The position numbers and the translations under genes are program-made. Shown here in pieces: positions 36,286-45,100 of a DNA stretch of 64,000 bases. Numbering within the stretch: the stretch's first letter is position 1; every line of letters begins with the position of its first letter. The notes under the pieces were generated by a model. That model was given only the letters and a program-made list of their open reading frames with translations. It was not told the origin of the DNA and made no database searches. The DNA is from Thermoanaerobacterium saccharolyticum (GTDB lineage: Bacteria; Bacillota; Thermoanaerobacteria; Thermoanaerobacterales; Thermoanaerobacteraceae), in the NCBI RefSeq assembly GCF_000747665.1, contig NZ_BBKT01000053.1:1-64000 (forward strand), written 5' to 3'.

Positions 36286-36319
36286 GGCGGAGGGTGAATA
36301 TTTCATCTTCCGCTTTTTT
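36286..36319 (+). terminator. ABC exporter operon terminator
   Basis: GGCGGAGGGTGAA pairs with TTCATCTTCCGC (imperfect, G-T pairs), followed by a T run. Confidence 0.75.
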
Positions 36320-36322
36320 CTA

Positions 36323-36377
36323 TCACATAAATTTCACAAAGTTTTCACATCAAAACTATAAAGTCCAGTTGTAGTAT
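36323..36377 (+). promoter_or_regulatory. TCACA direct-repeat operator and promoter, site 4 (FAD oxidoreductase)
   Basis: Three TCACA units at 36323, 36334 and 36345 are spaced exactly 11 bp. TAGTAT (36372-36377) starts 38 bp after the second unit, the same geometry as sites 1-3. A possible 23-codon ORF at 36419 lies between this promoter and the gene. Confidence 0.5.
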
Positions 36378-36539
36378 TGTTTACATAGAAAATAAGTGAT
36401 AATGATGGGGATGATAGGATGTCAAAATTGTTGACAAAAGAAGAGGAAAAAAATTTATTTGAAAGGACAAGAAATTATATTCAAATATAGGCAAATCATG
36501 ATATAATCAACATATAAGAAATATGTTGAGGTGATTTTT

Positions 36540-38453
36540 TTGCCTAAGAAGTATTTTATAATCATCATTACGCTTTTCATCGTATCAGTATTAATAATAA
36601 CAGCGGTAGGCGGGTATTTTTATGTGGAAAAATACAAAAAAGTACCTCAAAAGACGACATCAAAGGTTATAGAAGAAAATGAGAATCTTCCCAAACCTAT
36701 TAAGCTTAATCTACCTAATGATGGAAGTCAGTACGATGTCATAGTAGTAGGAGCAGAACCGGAAGGCGTTGCTGCTGCAAGGTCTGCAGCAAAAAACGAT
36801 GCTAAAGTATTAATAATTGACAAGCACGATGGCCCTGGCGGCCTTATGACGTACGGCATGTTAAACACAATTGATATGAGCAAAAGCCCCGATGGCACAT
36901 TGCTTACACAAGGCACATTTAAAGAGTTTTTTAAAGGCATAGGCTCAAAAAACTCCTTTGATGTAAAAAAGGCAAAAGAAGTATTCTCAAAGCTTTTGAG
37001 CCTTCCAAACATCACCCAGTCGTACAACACTGTATTTGAAAAGCCTATAATGGATGGCAACAAGATAATAGGCATAACAGCATTAAAGGACGGAAAAGAA
37101 GTAAACTACTACGGAAAAAGGATAATCGACGCAACACAGGATGCTTCAGTTGCAGCATCTGCAGGTGTGCCTTACACAATCGGTGCAGAAGACATGGGTG
37201 TAAAAGGCGTAGTACAAGCATCAACACTTGTATTTAGACTGAAAGGCATAGACTGGAACAACCTGATAAAAATAATAAAATACGAAAAAAAGATACCAGA
37301 AACGTATATAAACGACACATCTGCAAATGGGTTTTTATCCATCACAAAAAACTACAAGCCTTCAACGCCTATGCTTAGGCTAAGAGGGCTTAATCTTGGC
37401 AGGCAAGACGATGGCACAGTATTAGTAAATGCACTTTTGATATACGGCGTAGACGGACTTGATCAATTATCAATGGAAAAAGGAATGGAACTGGCAAAGA
37501 AAGAGCTTCCAAGGATAGTGCAGTTTTTTAGAGAAAACATCCCTGGATTTGAGAAAGTGCAGCTTGACGGCACAGCAGACGAACTGTACGTAAGAGAGAC
37601 GAGGCATATAAAAGGATACTACACACTTGACATAAACGATGTTGTATTCAATAGGGACTTTTACGACAGGATAGCCATAGGCTCATATCCAGTAGACGTA
37701 CAAGCCACATCACCGGAAGACACAGGGTATGTGTACGGGAAGCCTGTAGAGTATGCAGTGCCATTTAGGTGCATAGTGCCTGAGAAGGTAGAGAACCTAC
37801 TTGTAGTAGGGCGATCAGCATCCTACAGCCACTTAGCAGCAGGGTCAGCAAGGACAATACCAATAGGGATGGCAGAAGGAGATGCAGCAGGCGTAGCGTC
37901 AGCGTACTCCATAGCCAAAGACAAATCATTTGCTGATATCGCAAAGAATGAAAAAGATATAAAGAACATACAATCCATATTAGTAAGCCAAGGAGCGTAC
38001 CTTAAACCGTTTAAAGTAGAAGAAGCTGTAGAGAAAAGTTGGGCCTTTGACGGGCTAAAATTTGTCCTCCGTTGGGGGCTTATAGTGCCTGGATATACAA
38101 ATGACTACAAGCTTGATGAAAGTATAAAAAGCATATCATTTTACTATATGACGTACAAAATGATAGAAAGGTCTATGCCCAGTAAACAACAGCTATTGAG
38201 CGAAGATAGTCAGTATTTGCAAAAATACATTGTAGACAAGCCACTTACAAAGGAAGAAGCTGCGGATATACTTTTGACGTATGCTGGATACAGAAATGAA
38301 GCTAATGGCAATAGTGGAGATCTTTTTAAACTGGCTTATGAGAAAGGGCTTGTATCTAAAGAAGCGTATATGGACGTTTTGAAAACTGGATACATTAAAT
38401 GGCAGGATGCCTATGACATGACACTGACATTGTATAAATATTTGAACAAATAA
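36540..38453 (+). CDS. Membrane-anchored FAD-dependent oxidoreductase
   Basis: A 637-residue protein with an N-terminal membrane anchor (about 5-27) and an extracytoplasmic FAD domain. The dinucleotide fold reads YDVIVVGAEPEGVAAARSAA, ending VLIIDKHDGPGG; the second FAD segment is NLLVVGRSASYSHLAAGSAR. It belongs to the FAD_oxidored group related to fumarate reductase-like proteins; the substrate is unknown. The start is TTG 36540, six bases after GAGGTG; a GTG at 36531 overlaps that site. The anchor is nearly the same as the microprotein at 8138. The TCACA operator upstream links it to the two-component system. Confidence 0.85.
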   Translation: MPKKYFIIIITLFIVSVLIITAVGGYFYVEKYKKVPQKTTSKVIEENENLPKPIKLNLPNDGSQYDVIVVGAEPEGVAAARSAAKNDAKVLIIDKHDGPGGLMTYGMLNTIDMSKSPDGTLLTQGTFKEFFKGIGSKNSFDVKKAKEVFSKLLSLPNITQSYNTVFEKPIMDGNKIIGITALKDGKEVNYYGKRIIDATQDASVAASAGVPYTIGAEDMGVKGVVQASTLVFRLKGIDWNNLIKIIKYEKKIPETYINDTSANGFLSITKNYKPSTPMLRLRGLNLGRQDDGTVLVNALLIYGVDGLDQLSMEKGMELAKKELPRIVQFFRENIPGFEKVQLDGTADELYVRETRHIKGYYTLDINDVVFNRDFYDRIAIGSYPVDVQATSPEDTGYVYGKPVEYAVPFRCIVPEKVENLLVVGRSASYSHLAAGSARTIPIGMAEGDAAGVASAYSIAKDKSFADIAKNEKDIKNIQSILVSQGAYLKPFKVEEAVEKSWAFDGLKFVLRWGLIVPGYTNDYKLDESIKSISFYYMTYKMIERSMPSKQQLLSEDSQYLQKYIVDKPLTKEEAADILLTYAGYRNEANGNSGDLFKLAYEKGLVSKEAYMDVLKTGYIKWQDAYDMTLTLYKYLNK

Positions 38454-38457
38454 GTCG

Positions 38458-38484
38458 AAAAATACCTGGAGACAGGTATTTTTT
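38458..38484 (+). terminator. Oxidoreductase gene terminator
   Basis: AAAAATACCTG, loop GAGA, CAGGTATTTTTTT. Confidence 0.9.
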
Positions 38485-38658
38485 TGTAATACGGTGGCGA
38501 AAAAAGTCTATTAATGTCATATTGGAAATCAAGAAATGCTGGTTATCCATAATAAGTTAATAAATTGTAATGTGTCTGTAACTTATCTGTAATAAAAATA
38601 GGCTATCATGTAAATATGTTTATAAATAATAGAATTTTTGTCGAAAGGGGGTAGAGAA

Positions 38659-40089
38659 TTGAGAAAAGCCTTCGGGATTCTATCCATTTTGCTTTTTATT
38701 TTGGCATTTCACGCTACTTCATACGCATTAAGCGGAAATATCGTTATAGACGGCAAAGTTGTAAATTACAATGTGCCCGACGTCAGCATAACTGTAGATG
38801 GGAACCCATTTAATACATACGGCAATCCACCACTTATATTGGACGGAAACACCATAGTACCATTAAGAGCGATTGCACAAGGATTAGGTGCCAGTGTAAA
38901 CTGGGATGGGACGACTCAGACGGTAACTATAGTAAAGGGAAAAGTCTTTAAATTTTTCATAGGCAAAAATTACGCTACTGTCGACGGAAACCAAGTACAA
39001 CTTCCAGCGCCTGCAAGACTTATAAATTACAATACATCGTACGTTCCTATGAGATTTTTGTTTGAAAGTTTAGGATATGATGTGAAATGGATAGGCGATA
39101 AGTATTTAATACAGGTTACATCAAAAACACCAGATCCTCCTGCATCAAACAATGTAAATATCACAAGCTTTAGCTCAACTTATGCAAATGGCGTTTACAC
39201 AGTGACTTTGAAGGCGGATGGCCCATTGGTGTACCAAAAAGGGATTCTGACTGACAGCTCTGGCGTAAGAGTGTACTTCGACTTTGACAATGCTATAAAT
39301 GCAGTTACTAATAAGCAGATCTCTATAAATCAAGGTGGACTTAACATGGCTTATATTGGACAGAACCAACTTCAGCCTGCCATAACAAGGTTTGTTGTAA
39401 GTATGTCTTCAAGCCTTCCATATACGATAACACAGTCACAAGACAAAAAGGAATTCGACATTTCATTTAATATTGGCAGTCCCAGCCAGACTTCCAATAA
39501 CGGTCCATTAATATACATAGATCCAGGACATGGAGGCTCTGATCCGGGGGCAATAGGAGTTGGAGGTATACATGAAGCAGATATAGCATTGGCAATCGGG
39601 CTTAAGCTAAAGACACTTCTTGACAACGGTGGATTTCGCACAATGATGTCTCGCACCACAGATACGTATGTAGGACTTTATGATAGACCTGATCAGGCAA
39701 ATAGTGCAGGTGCAGATGCGTTTGTAAGCATTCACTGCGATGCTTTTGACTCACCATCTGCAAATGGGACGACAGTTCTTTACTATCCAAATGGATACAA
39801 TGGCGACACGAGGGATGACAAGACGTTTGCGCAAATAATACACGACAACTTAATGCAGGAAATAAATACGACGGATAGAGGTTTATCAGAAAGGCCTAAT
39901 TTAGTGGTATTAAACCAGACTAAGATGGTTGCTGTCTTAGTGGAGACTGGATTCGTTACGAGCCCTACGGATGCTCAACTTCTAACAGACGACAATTTCC
40001 AGTGGAAAGTAGCACAAGGCATATACAATGGCATAGTACAGTATTTTAACGAATTAAAGAGTGGCACCATCAAATCTACTATTTCATAA
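38659..40089 (+). CDS. Secreted N-acetylmuramoyl-L-alanine amidase
   Basis: A 476-residue wall hydrolase that cuts between muramic acid and the peptide stem. Order: signal peptide (1-24), copper amine oxidase N-terminal-like domain (about 45-150; VPLRAIAQGLGASVNWDG and YVPMRFLFESLGYDVKW), AMIN-type domain (about 160-280), Amidase_3 domain (about 288-470). Zinc ligands are seen in IDPGHGGSDPGAIG, the Glu of HEADIALAI and the His of FVSIHCDAF; the catalytic Glu is in LVETGFV. The start is TTG 38659 after AAAGGGGGT. A TTTGTCGAA, a match to the Spo0A box, overlaps 38637-38645. Confidence 0.9.
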   Translation: MRKAFGILSILLFILAFHATSYALSGNIVIDGKVVNYNVPDVSITVDGNPFNTYGNPPLILDGNTIVPLRAIAQGLGASVNWDGTTQTVTIVKGKVFKFFIGKNYATVDGNQVQLPAPARLINYNTSYVPMRFLFESLGYDVKWIGDKYLIQVTSKTPDPPASNNVNITSFSSTYANGVYTVTLKADGPLVYQKGILTDSSGVRVYFDFDNAINAVTNKQISINQGGLNMAYIGQNQLQPAITRFVVSMSSSLPYTITQSQDKKEFDISFNIGSPSQTSNNGPLIYIDPGHGGSDPGAIGVGGIHEADIALAIGLKLKTLLDNGGFRTMMSRTTDTYVGLYDRPDQANSAGADAFVSIHCDAFDSPSANGTTVLYYPNGYNGDTRDDKTFAQIIHDNLMQEINTTDRGLSERPNLVVLNQTKMVAVLVETGFVTSPTDAQLLTDDNFQWKVAQGIYNGIVQYFNELKSGTIKSTIS

Positions 40090-40107
40090 TATATAAGAAC
40101 CATCGTT

Positions 40108-40141
40108 AAAAAAGGGCGGAAAAACATCCGCTCTTTTTTTA
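40108..40141 (+). terminator. Amidase gene terminator
   Basis: AAAAAAGGGCGGA (starting near 40108) pairs with TCCGCTCTTTTTT. Confidence 0.85.
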
Positions 40142-40279
40142 AAAATTTTTTTTTTTAGATTAAAGGAATATTAAAATTTTTGTAGAATATATATATTTGT
40201 GTGTGCGTTGGTAGAAAAACGTTTGAATTTGTTGAAAAATTAATTTATGAGTAAGTAAGCAGTAGGGAGGTTCTTGTAG

Positions 40280-40633
40280 TTGGGGAGGATTTTGATTGTA
40301 GATGATAACAAAGGTGTCTGTTCTCTCTTAAAAGAGCTTTTTACGATGGAGGGACACCTTGCAAAAACATGCAGTGAAATTGAAAGAGTTCACGAAAAGT
40401 TGGAGAATTTTAAGCCTGACGTTAGCATTTTCGACATACATATGGGGAAGTGTGACGTTTTAGAGTTTACAAAAAGTTTAAAAATGCGACATCCAGACAT
40501 GGAAATCATTTTCATGTCTGCTGATGATCCCGATGAATGCTTTAAAGGACAAAGATTTATAAAAAAACCTTTTGATATTTTCAAAGTCAAGGAATACGTA
40601 AATAAAATTTTAACGGAAAGAGTAGCAGTGTAA
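40280..40633 (+). CDS. Spo0F-like single-domain response regulator
   Basis: A 117-residue receiver domain without output domain. It has the acidic pair D8-D9 (ILIVDDNKGVC), the phospho-acceptor D52 (VSIFDIHMG) and the lysine of FIKKPFD. In Bacillus, spo0F occupies exactly this place before fbaA and tal and relays phosphate to Spo0B/Spo0A. Clostridia normally lack the full phosphorelay, so its target here is uncertain; the sequence is diverged. TTG 40280 is used, nine bases after AGGGAGG. Confidence 0.8.
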   Translation: MGRILIVDDNKGVCSLLKELFTMEGHLAKTCSEIERVHEKLENFKPDVSIFDIHMGKCDVLEFTKSLKMRHPDMEIIFMSADDPDECFKGQRFIKKPFDIFKVKEYVNKILTERVAV

Positions 40634-40656
40634 AGGTGCCCATAGGCACCTTTTTT
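40632..40656 (+). terminator. Terminator between spo0F-like gene and fba
   Basis: AAAGGTGCC, loop CATA, GGCACCTTTTTT. Confidence 0.9.
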
Positions 40657-40705
40657 CTTGATTTATATACGTTAATTGGTTAAAATATAGTAAGGAGGTG
40701 TTATG

Positions 40706-41557
40706 ATGTTAGTAACAGGTATAGAATTATTAAAAAAGGCCAATGAAGAAGGCTATGCAGTAGGTGCTTTTAATACGAGCAATCTTGAGATAACACAAGC
40801 CATTGTTGAGGCTGCAGAAGAAATGAGATCTCCTGCCATAATTCAGGTTAGTGAAGGCGGTTTAAAATATGCTGGCATAGAGACAATTTCTGCAATCGTA
40901 AGAACATTGGCAACTAAAGCATCAGTTCCCATCGCATTACACTTAGATCACGGTACAGATTTCAACAATGTCATGAAATGTCTTAGAAATGGTTGGACTT
41001 CCGTAATGATGGACGCATCAAAGTTACCCCTCGAGAAAAACATTGAAGTGACGAAAAACGTTGTAACTATTGCACACGGCATGGGTGTATCTGTAGAAGC
41101 AGAGATAGGCAAAATCGGCGGTACAGAAGACAATGTTACTGTTGACGAAAGAGAAGCATCTATGACAGATCCTGATGAAGCTTACAAGTTTGCAAAAGAG
41201 ACAGGTGTTGACTACTTGGCAATATCCATCGGTACTGCACACGGTCCATACAAAGGTGAACCTAAACTTGACTTTGACAGGCTTGTAAAGATTAAAGAGA
41301 TGCTTAAGATGCCTATAGTTCTCCATGGCGCATCGGGAGTTCCAGAAGCTGATATAAGGAAGGCAGTAAGTTTAGGTGTAAATAAGATAAATATCGACAC
41401 AGACATAAGACAAGCTTTTGCTGCAAGGCTTAGAGAGCTATTGAAAAACGATGAAGAAGTGTACGATCCAAGGAAGATTTTAGGTCCATGCAAAGAAGCT
41501 ATGAAAGAAGTAATAAAAAACAAGATGAGGATGTTTGGCTCAGAAGGAAGAGCTTAA
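40706..41557 (+). CDS. fba: Class II fructose-bisphosphate aldolase
   Basis: A 283-residue zinc aldolase that splits fructose-1,6-bisphosphate in glycolysis. Metal and substrate motifs are visible: VPIALHLDHGTDFNNVMKCL, VEAEIGKIGGTEDN, ISIGTAHGPYKGEP and VLHGASGVPEADI, with the conserved histidines. Of the two adjacent ATGs at 40703 and 40706, the second has the better distance (seven bases) from AAGGAGG. Transaldolase follows. Confidence 0.95.
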   Translation: MLVTGIELLKKANEEGYAVGAFNTSNLEITQAIVEAAEEMRSPAIIQVSEGGLKYAGIETISAIVRTLATKASVPIALHLDHGTDFNNVMKCLRNGWTSVMMDASKLPLEKNIEVTKNVVTIAHGMGVSVEAEIGKIGGTEDNVTVDEREASMTDPDEAYKFAKETGVDYLAISIGTAHGPYKGEPKLDFDRLVKIKEMLKMPIVLHGASGVPEADIRKAVSLGVNKINIDTDIRQAFAARLRELLKNDEEVYDPRKILGPCKEAMKEVIKNKMRMFGSEGRA

Positions 41558-41623
41558 GTTTTAGATTCATAAGGGACGGTTTCCGCCCCTATGGGATAAA
41601 TTTGTTTTAAAGGAGTGTGCAAT

Positions 41624-42271
41624 ATGAAGTTTTTTATTGATACTGCCAATGTCGATGAGATAAGGGAAGCAAATGAGCTTGGCGTAATATGCGGTGTTAC
41701 CACAAATCCTTCTCTTATAGCTAAAGAAGGCAGAGACTTCATAGAAGTAGTAAAAGAGATAACCACAATTGTAGACGGCCCTATCAGCGCAGAAGTCGTT
41801 TCAGAAGATCACGACGGCATGGTGAAAGAAGCATTAGAGCTGGCTAAGATTCACAAAAATATCGTCATAAAGATACCTATGACGGCCGAGGGTCTAAAGG
41901 CAGTCAAAATACTCACCGAAAAAGGCATAAAGACCAATGTCACACTGGTTTTTTCAGCGACACAAGCACTTCTGGCAGCAAGAGCAGGTGCTACATACGT
42001 AAGTCCTTTCGTAGGCAGACTTGACGATATTTCCACAGATGGATTGCAGTTGGTGTCTGACATCGTCCAGATATTTGACATATACGGAATTGAAACAGAA
42101 GTTATAGCGGCAAGCATAAGACATCCAATGCACGTATTGGAAGCGGCTAAAGTAGGAGCACATATAGCTACAGTGCCGTATAAAGTTATCATGCAGATGA
42201 TAAAGCATCCATTGACAGATATAGGCATTGAAAGATTCTTAAAAGATTGGGAGACAGTTCCTAAGAAATGA
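41624..42271 (+). CDS. tal: Transaldolase, short TalC/MipB type
   Basis: A 215-residue enzyme of the pentose phosphate pathway, moving a dihydroxyacetone unit from sedoheptulose-7-phosphate to glyceraldehyde-3-phosphate. It has [31 protein letters not shown], the Schiff-base lysine in [14 protein letters not shown] and [10 protein letters not shown]. The short form is the one typical of Firmicutes. ATG 41624 follows AAGGAG. The spacer after fba holds a hairpin (CATAAGGG with CCCCTATG) without a T run, which may tune downstream expression. Confidence 0.93.
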   Translation: MKFFIDTANVDEIREANELGVICGVTTNPSLIAKEGRDFIEVVKEITTIVDGPISAEVVSEDHDGMVKEALELAKIHKNIVIKIPMTAEGLKAVKILTEKGIKTNVTLVFSATQALLAARAGATYVSPFVGRLDDISTDGLQLVSDIVQIFDIYGIETEVIAASIRHPMHVLEAAKVGAHIATVPYKVIMQMIKHPLTDIGIERFLKDWETVPKK

Positions 42272-42275
42272 TTTT

Positions 42276-42307
42276 AAGTCAGGGGATATTTCCTCTGACT
42301 TTTTTTA
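42276..42307 (+). terminator. Transaldolase terminator
   Basis: AAGTCAGGGGA pairs with TCCTCTGACTT, followed by T residues. Confidence 0.88.
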
Positions 42308-42425
42308 TATAATTATAAGAAAAAAATTACATAAGCTGAATATTTTTATAAAATGTGTCGATAATATTAACAGGATGTTAAAAAATTATTAAAATTATGC
42401 TGTGTTACTTGACTTTTTTAAAAGG

Positions 42426-42622
42426 TATAATAAAATATAAATAGTGTATAACGTTTGAGGGCTCAAGAATACATCATTGCCTATTTGTAAATAATATTAT
42501 AACCGTGTATTCTAAGACCAGTCTAAAACAATTCTTTTTTATTAAAAATATTATTTAAAAATTTTTTAATAAAATCCCATTTTACAATTTAAATAATTAT
42601 TTTGTTCAGGAGGTGCCTTTTT
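42426..42622 (+). promoter_or_regulatory. Promoter -10 and structured leader of rho
   Basis: TATAAT at 42426-42431 is the likely -10 (the -35 is weak; TTGACT at 42409 is only 11 bp away). The leader of about 180 nt holds TTGAGGGCTCAA (42455-42466) and the paired arms AGAATACA (42466-42473) and TGTATTCT (42506-42513). AGGAGGTG at 42608 is the ribosome site. A structured leader fits the autoregulation known for rho genes. The 42308-42425 part shows nothing else. Confidence 0.45.
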
Positions 42623-44461
42623 TTGGATTTTAATGATTTAGAAGGGAAATCCCTTGCAGAACTTAGGGATATAGCCAAAAGATATGGCGTAAAAAGCATT
42701 ACGAAGTACAGGAAGCAACAGTTAAAAGAGCTTATCGTAGAGAAGTCAAAGCAGATTAAGCTTGAAGAAAAGACAGATGAAGAAGCAAAAAATGATGTAG
42801 AGAATTTGTCTTTAGAAGAAAATCTTGATGAGAAAGCAAGATTAGAAGGACAAGAAGATGAAAAGGATTCTGAAAATGAAAAAGAAGAAAAATCATCTGA
42901 TACTGAAAAAGTCATAGAAACTGCATCAGAAGTCAATGATGTAAAATCAGAAGAAGCTGGTAAAGATGAAGAGAAAAAGACCATAGGGAAGATAAGCATA
43001 CCGGTGGAGGAGCTTGAAAAATCAGATGCAGATTACGAAGAGCTTAGAAGAAAGCTTAGAATGCGCCTAAGGAGCAAAGAAAATATCACAGAAAATGTGG
43101 AGGAAGCCAAAAAGGATATAGATGAGGCAATAAAGGTTAAGCATGAAGACGAAGCATACGAAGATGAAGAAAATGTCAAGGACGATGTATCTTTAGATAC
43201 AGAAAACGAGAAAATTGAAGAAAAAGAAGATGAAAAAGAGAAGGAAAAAGAGCCAAGAAAAAATAACAGCATATTTATAAAAGAAGGGCTTCCACTGATA
43301 AGCGATGTATCTGAGCCATTGAAAGAGCTTATAGAGACGCAGGGGGACGTGGTTGCAGAAGGCGTCCTTGACATAATGCCTGATGGATATGGGTTTTTAA
43401 GGGTTGAAAATTTTATACAAGGCAATAAAGATATTTATATATCACAATCGCAGATTAGAAGGTTTGGGCTTAAAGTTGGCGATAAGGTAAAAGGAATTAC
43501 AAGGATTCCGAGGGAAGGAGAAAAATATTCCGCAATTCTTTATGTGGAGTCTATAAATGGCGAAAGTCCGGATCTTGCCAAGAAGAGAATTCCATTCGAT
43601 GAGCTTACACCTATTTTTCCAGATGAAAAACTGAGGCTTGAAACGATTCCAACAGAGCTTGCTATGAGGCTTGTGGACATAATAGCTCCTATTGGAAAAG
43701 GCCAAAGGGGAATGATCGTGGCTCCGCCGAAAGCTGGCAAGACTACTCTTTTAAAGAAGATAGCCAATAGCATTTCCATAAATCATCCTGAAGTTCACCT
43801 TATTGTGCTTCTCATCGATGAAAGACCTGAAGAAGTCACAGACATGAAAAGGTCTATAAAAGGCGAAGTTGTCTATTCCACTTTTGATGAACTTCCAGAG
43901 CATCACACAAAAGTGGCAGAGATGGTATTGGAATATGCGAAAAGACTGGTAGAATATGGCAAGGATGTTGTAATTCTCATGGACAGCATAACAAGGCTTG
44001 CAAGAGCATACAATCTTGTGACGCCGCCATCTGGCAGGACTCTATCTGGTGGTCTTGATCCGTCAGCACTTCACCCACCTAAGAGATTTTTTGGTGCCGC
44101 CAGAAATATTGAGGAGGGTGGAAGTTTGACAATCTTAGCTACAGCTTTAATCGAGACGGGAAGCCGCATGGATGATGTCATATTTGAGGAGTTTAAGGGA
44201 ACAGGCAACATGGAGCTTCACCTTGACAGAAAACTGCAAGAAAGGCGTATATTCCCTGCAATTGATATATACAAATCAGGCACAAGGAAAGAAGAATTAC
44301 TGCTTTCACAAAAAGAGCTGGAAGCAATGTGGATGATAAGAAAGGCCATGAGCAGCATTGCGCCTAATGAAGTCACTGAGGTGTTGATAGATAGGCTTAT
44401 GAGGACAAGGACTAATGCAGAGTTTATAGAGGCCATAAGATCCCAACTTTATAAATCTTGA
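42623..44461 (+). CDS. rho: Transcription termination factor Rho with large acidic N-terminal insertion
   Basis: A 612-residue hexameric RNA helicase, against about 420 in Bacillus. The N-terminal helical bundle (1-45; [20 protein letters not shown]) is followed by an insertion (about 50-220) very rich in Glu, Lys and Asp, then the cold-shock RNA-binding domain ([18 protein letters not shown]), Walker A ([15 protein letters not shown]), Walker B ([16 protein letters not shown]) and the late [14 protein letters not shown] and [15 protein letters not shown] loops. Such insertions occur in some clostridial and actinobacterial Rho proteins and add RNA binding. The start is TTG 42623, seven bases after AGGAGGTG. 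Confidence 0.95.
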   Translation: MDFNDLEGKSLAELRDIAKRYGVKSITKYRKQQLKELIVEKSKQIKLEEKTDEEAKNDVENLSLEENLDEKARLEGQEDEKDSENEKEEKSSDTEKVIETASEVNDVKSEEAGKDEEKKTIGKISIPVEELEKSDADYEELRRKLRMRLRSKENITENVEEAKKDIDEAIKVKHEDEAYEDEENVKDDVSLDTENEKIEEKEDEKEKEKEPRKNNSIFIKEGLPLISDVSEPLKELIETQGDVVAEGVLDIMPDGYGFLRVENFIQGNKDIYISQSQIRRFGLKVGDKVKGITRIPREGEKYSAILYVESINGESPDLAKKRIPFDELTPIFPDEKLRLETIPTELAMRLVDIIAPIGKGQRGMIVAPPKAGKTTLLKKIANSISINHPEVHLIVLLIDERPEEVTDMKRSIKGEVVYSTFDELPEHHTKVAEMVLEYAKRLVEYGKDVVILMDSITRLARAYNLVTPPSGRTLSGGLDPSALHPPKRFFGAARNIEEGGSLTILATALIETGSRMDDVIFEEFKGTGNMELHLDRKLQERRIFPAIDIYKSGTRKEELLLSQKELEAMWMIRKAMSSIAPNEVTEVLIDRLMRTRTNAEFIEAIRSQLYKS

Positions 44462-44524
44462 TATTATATATTATGTATGATATAATCATTTAAGTGTAAT
44501 TTCGGTTTGAAAGAGGTGAAGGCG

Positions 44525-44734
44525 ATGAAAGAAGGAATACATCCAACTTATTATCACGATGCAGTTGTAAGGTGTGCATGTGGAAATACATTTGTGACAG
44601 GTTCTACAAAGAAAGAACTTAGAGTTGAAATATGCTCAAAGTGCCATCCACTTTTTACTGGTCAGCAGAAGTTGATTGATACAGGTGGAAGGGTAGAAAG
44701 GTTTAAGAAAAAATACAATCTGGATGCAAAATAA
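44525..44734 (+). CDS. rpmE: Ribosomal protein L31 (zinc-binding type)
   Basis: A 69-residue large-subunit protein with the zinc cysteines in VRCACGN and [15 protein letters not shown], so the C+ form. AAGAGGTGAA precedes ATG 44525; the longer frame from 44507 overlaps that site. It follows rho as in Bacillus and ends at a terminator. Confidence 0.95.
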   Translation: MKEGIHPTYYHDAVVRCACGNTFVTGSTKKELRVEICSKCHPLFTGQQKLIDTGGRVERFKKKYNLDAK

Positions 44735-44740
44735 TGAAGT

Positions 44741-44767
44741 GGTTAGAGTTGTTGCTCTAACCTTTTA
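44741..44767 (+). terminator. rpmE terminator
   Basis: GGTTAGAG (44741-44748) pairs with CTCTAACC (44755-44762), then TTTTATT. Confidence 0.88.
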
Positions 44768-44864
44768 TTGTATAAAACACACATGGATGGAATCAGTCCA
44801 TAATATATATAATGAAAAATTAATTATTATTTATATAACTAGTGTAAAAATTTATCATATATTT

Positions 44865-45046
44865 GAAAAATTTATCATAAGCGAACGATTAATGGAGCTT
44901 TCGTAATATATCACGATGAATGCAGCGCAGTTTGGCGTATGAGCGAAAGCTAACCCTAACAACGCATAGACGGCGTTAGCCAAACAAGCGGAATGAATCG
45001 ATGATATATTAGATAAGCGAAATTTGTGAGCGTTGATAAATTTTTC
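44865..45046 (+). repeat. Structured intergenic repeat, copy C
   Basis: 182 bp, same strand as copies A and B. Ends GAAAAATTTATCA (44865) and TGATAAATTTTTC (45034-45046) match perfectly. The next stem is TAATATATCA with TGATATATTA, perfect in this copy only. In the centre GCCGTCAC is replaced by TAACCCTAAC, giving a GCTAAC/GTTAGC stem instead of GCCGTC/GACGGC. An extra AAAAATTTATCAT sits at 44846, a partial duplication of the left end. It occupies the gap between rpmE and tdk. Confidence 0.85.
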
Positions 45047-45100
45047 CAGATTTTATCAATAAACTTTTTGTTTAAATTATTTTCTAAGAGGTGGATTATA

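Noticed and set aside
36419-36490. A 23-codon ORF (MSKLLTKEEEKNLFERTRNY)
   Set aside because: The ribosome site is poor and the ORF lies in the leader of the oxidoreductase; it could be a leader peptide but nothing else supports it.
42589-42999. A long Ser/Phe-rich minus-strand frame opposite rho
   Set aside because: It is the mirror of the Glu/Lys-rich codons of the Rho insertion and has no ribosome site.
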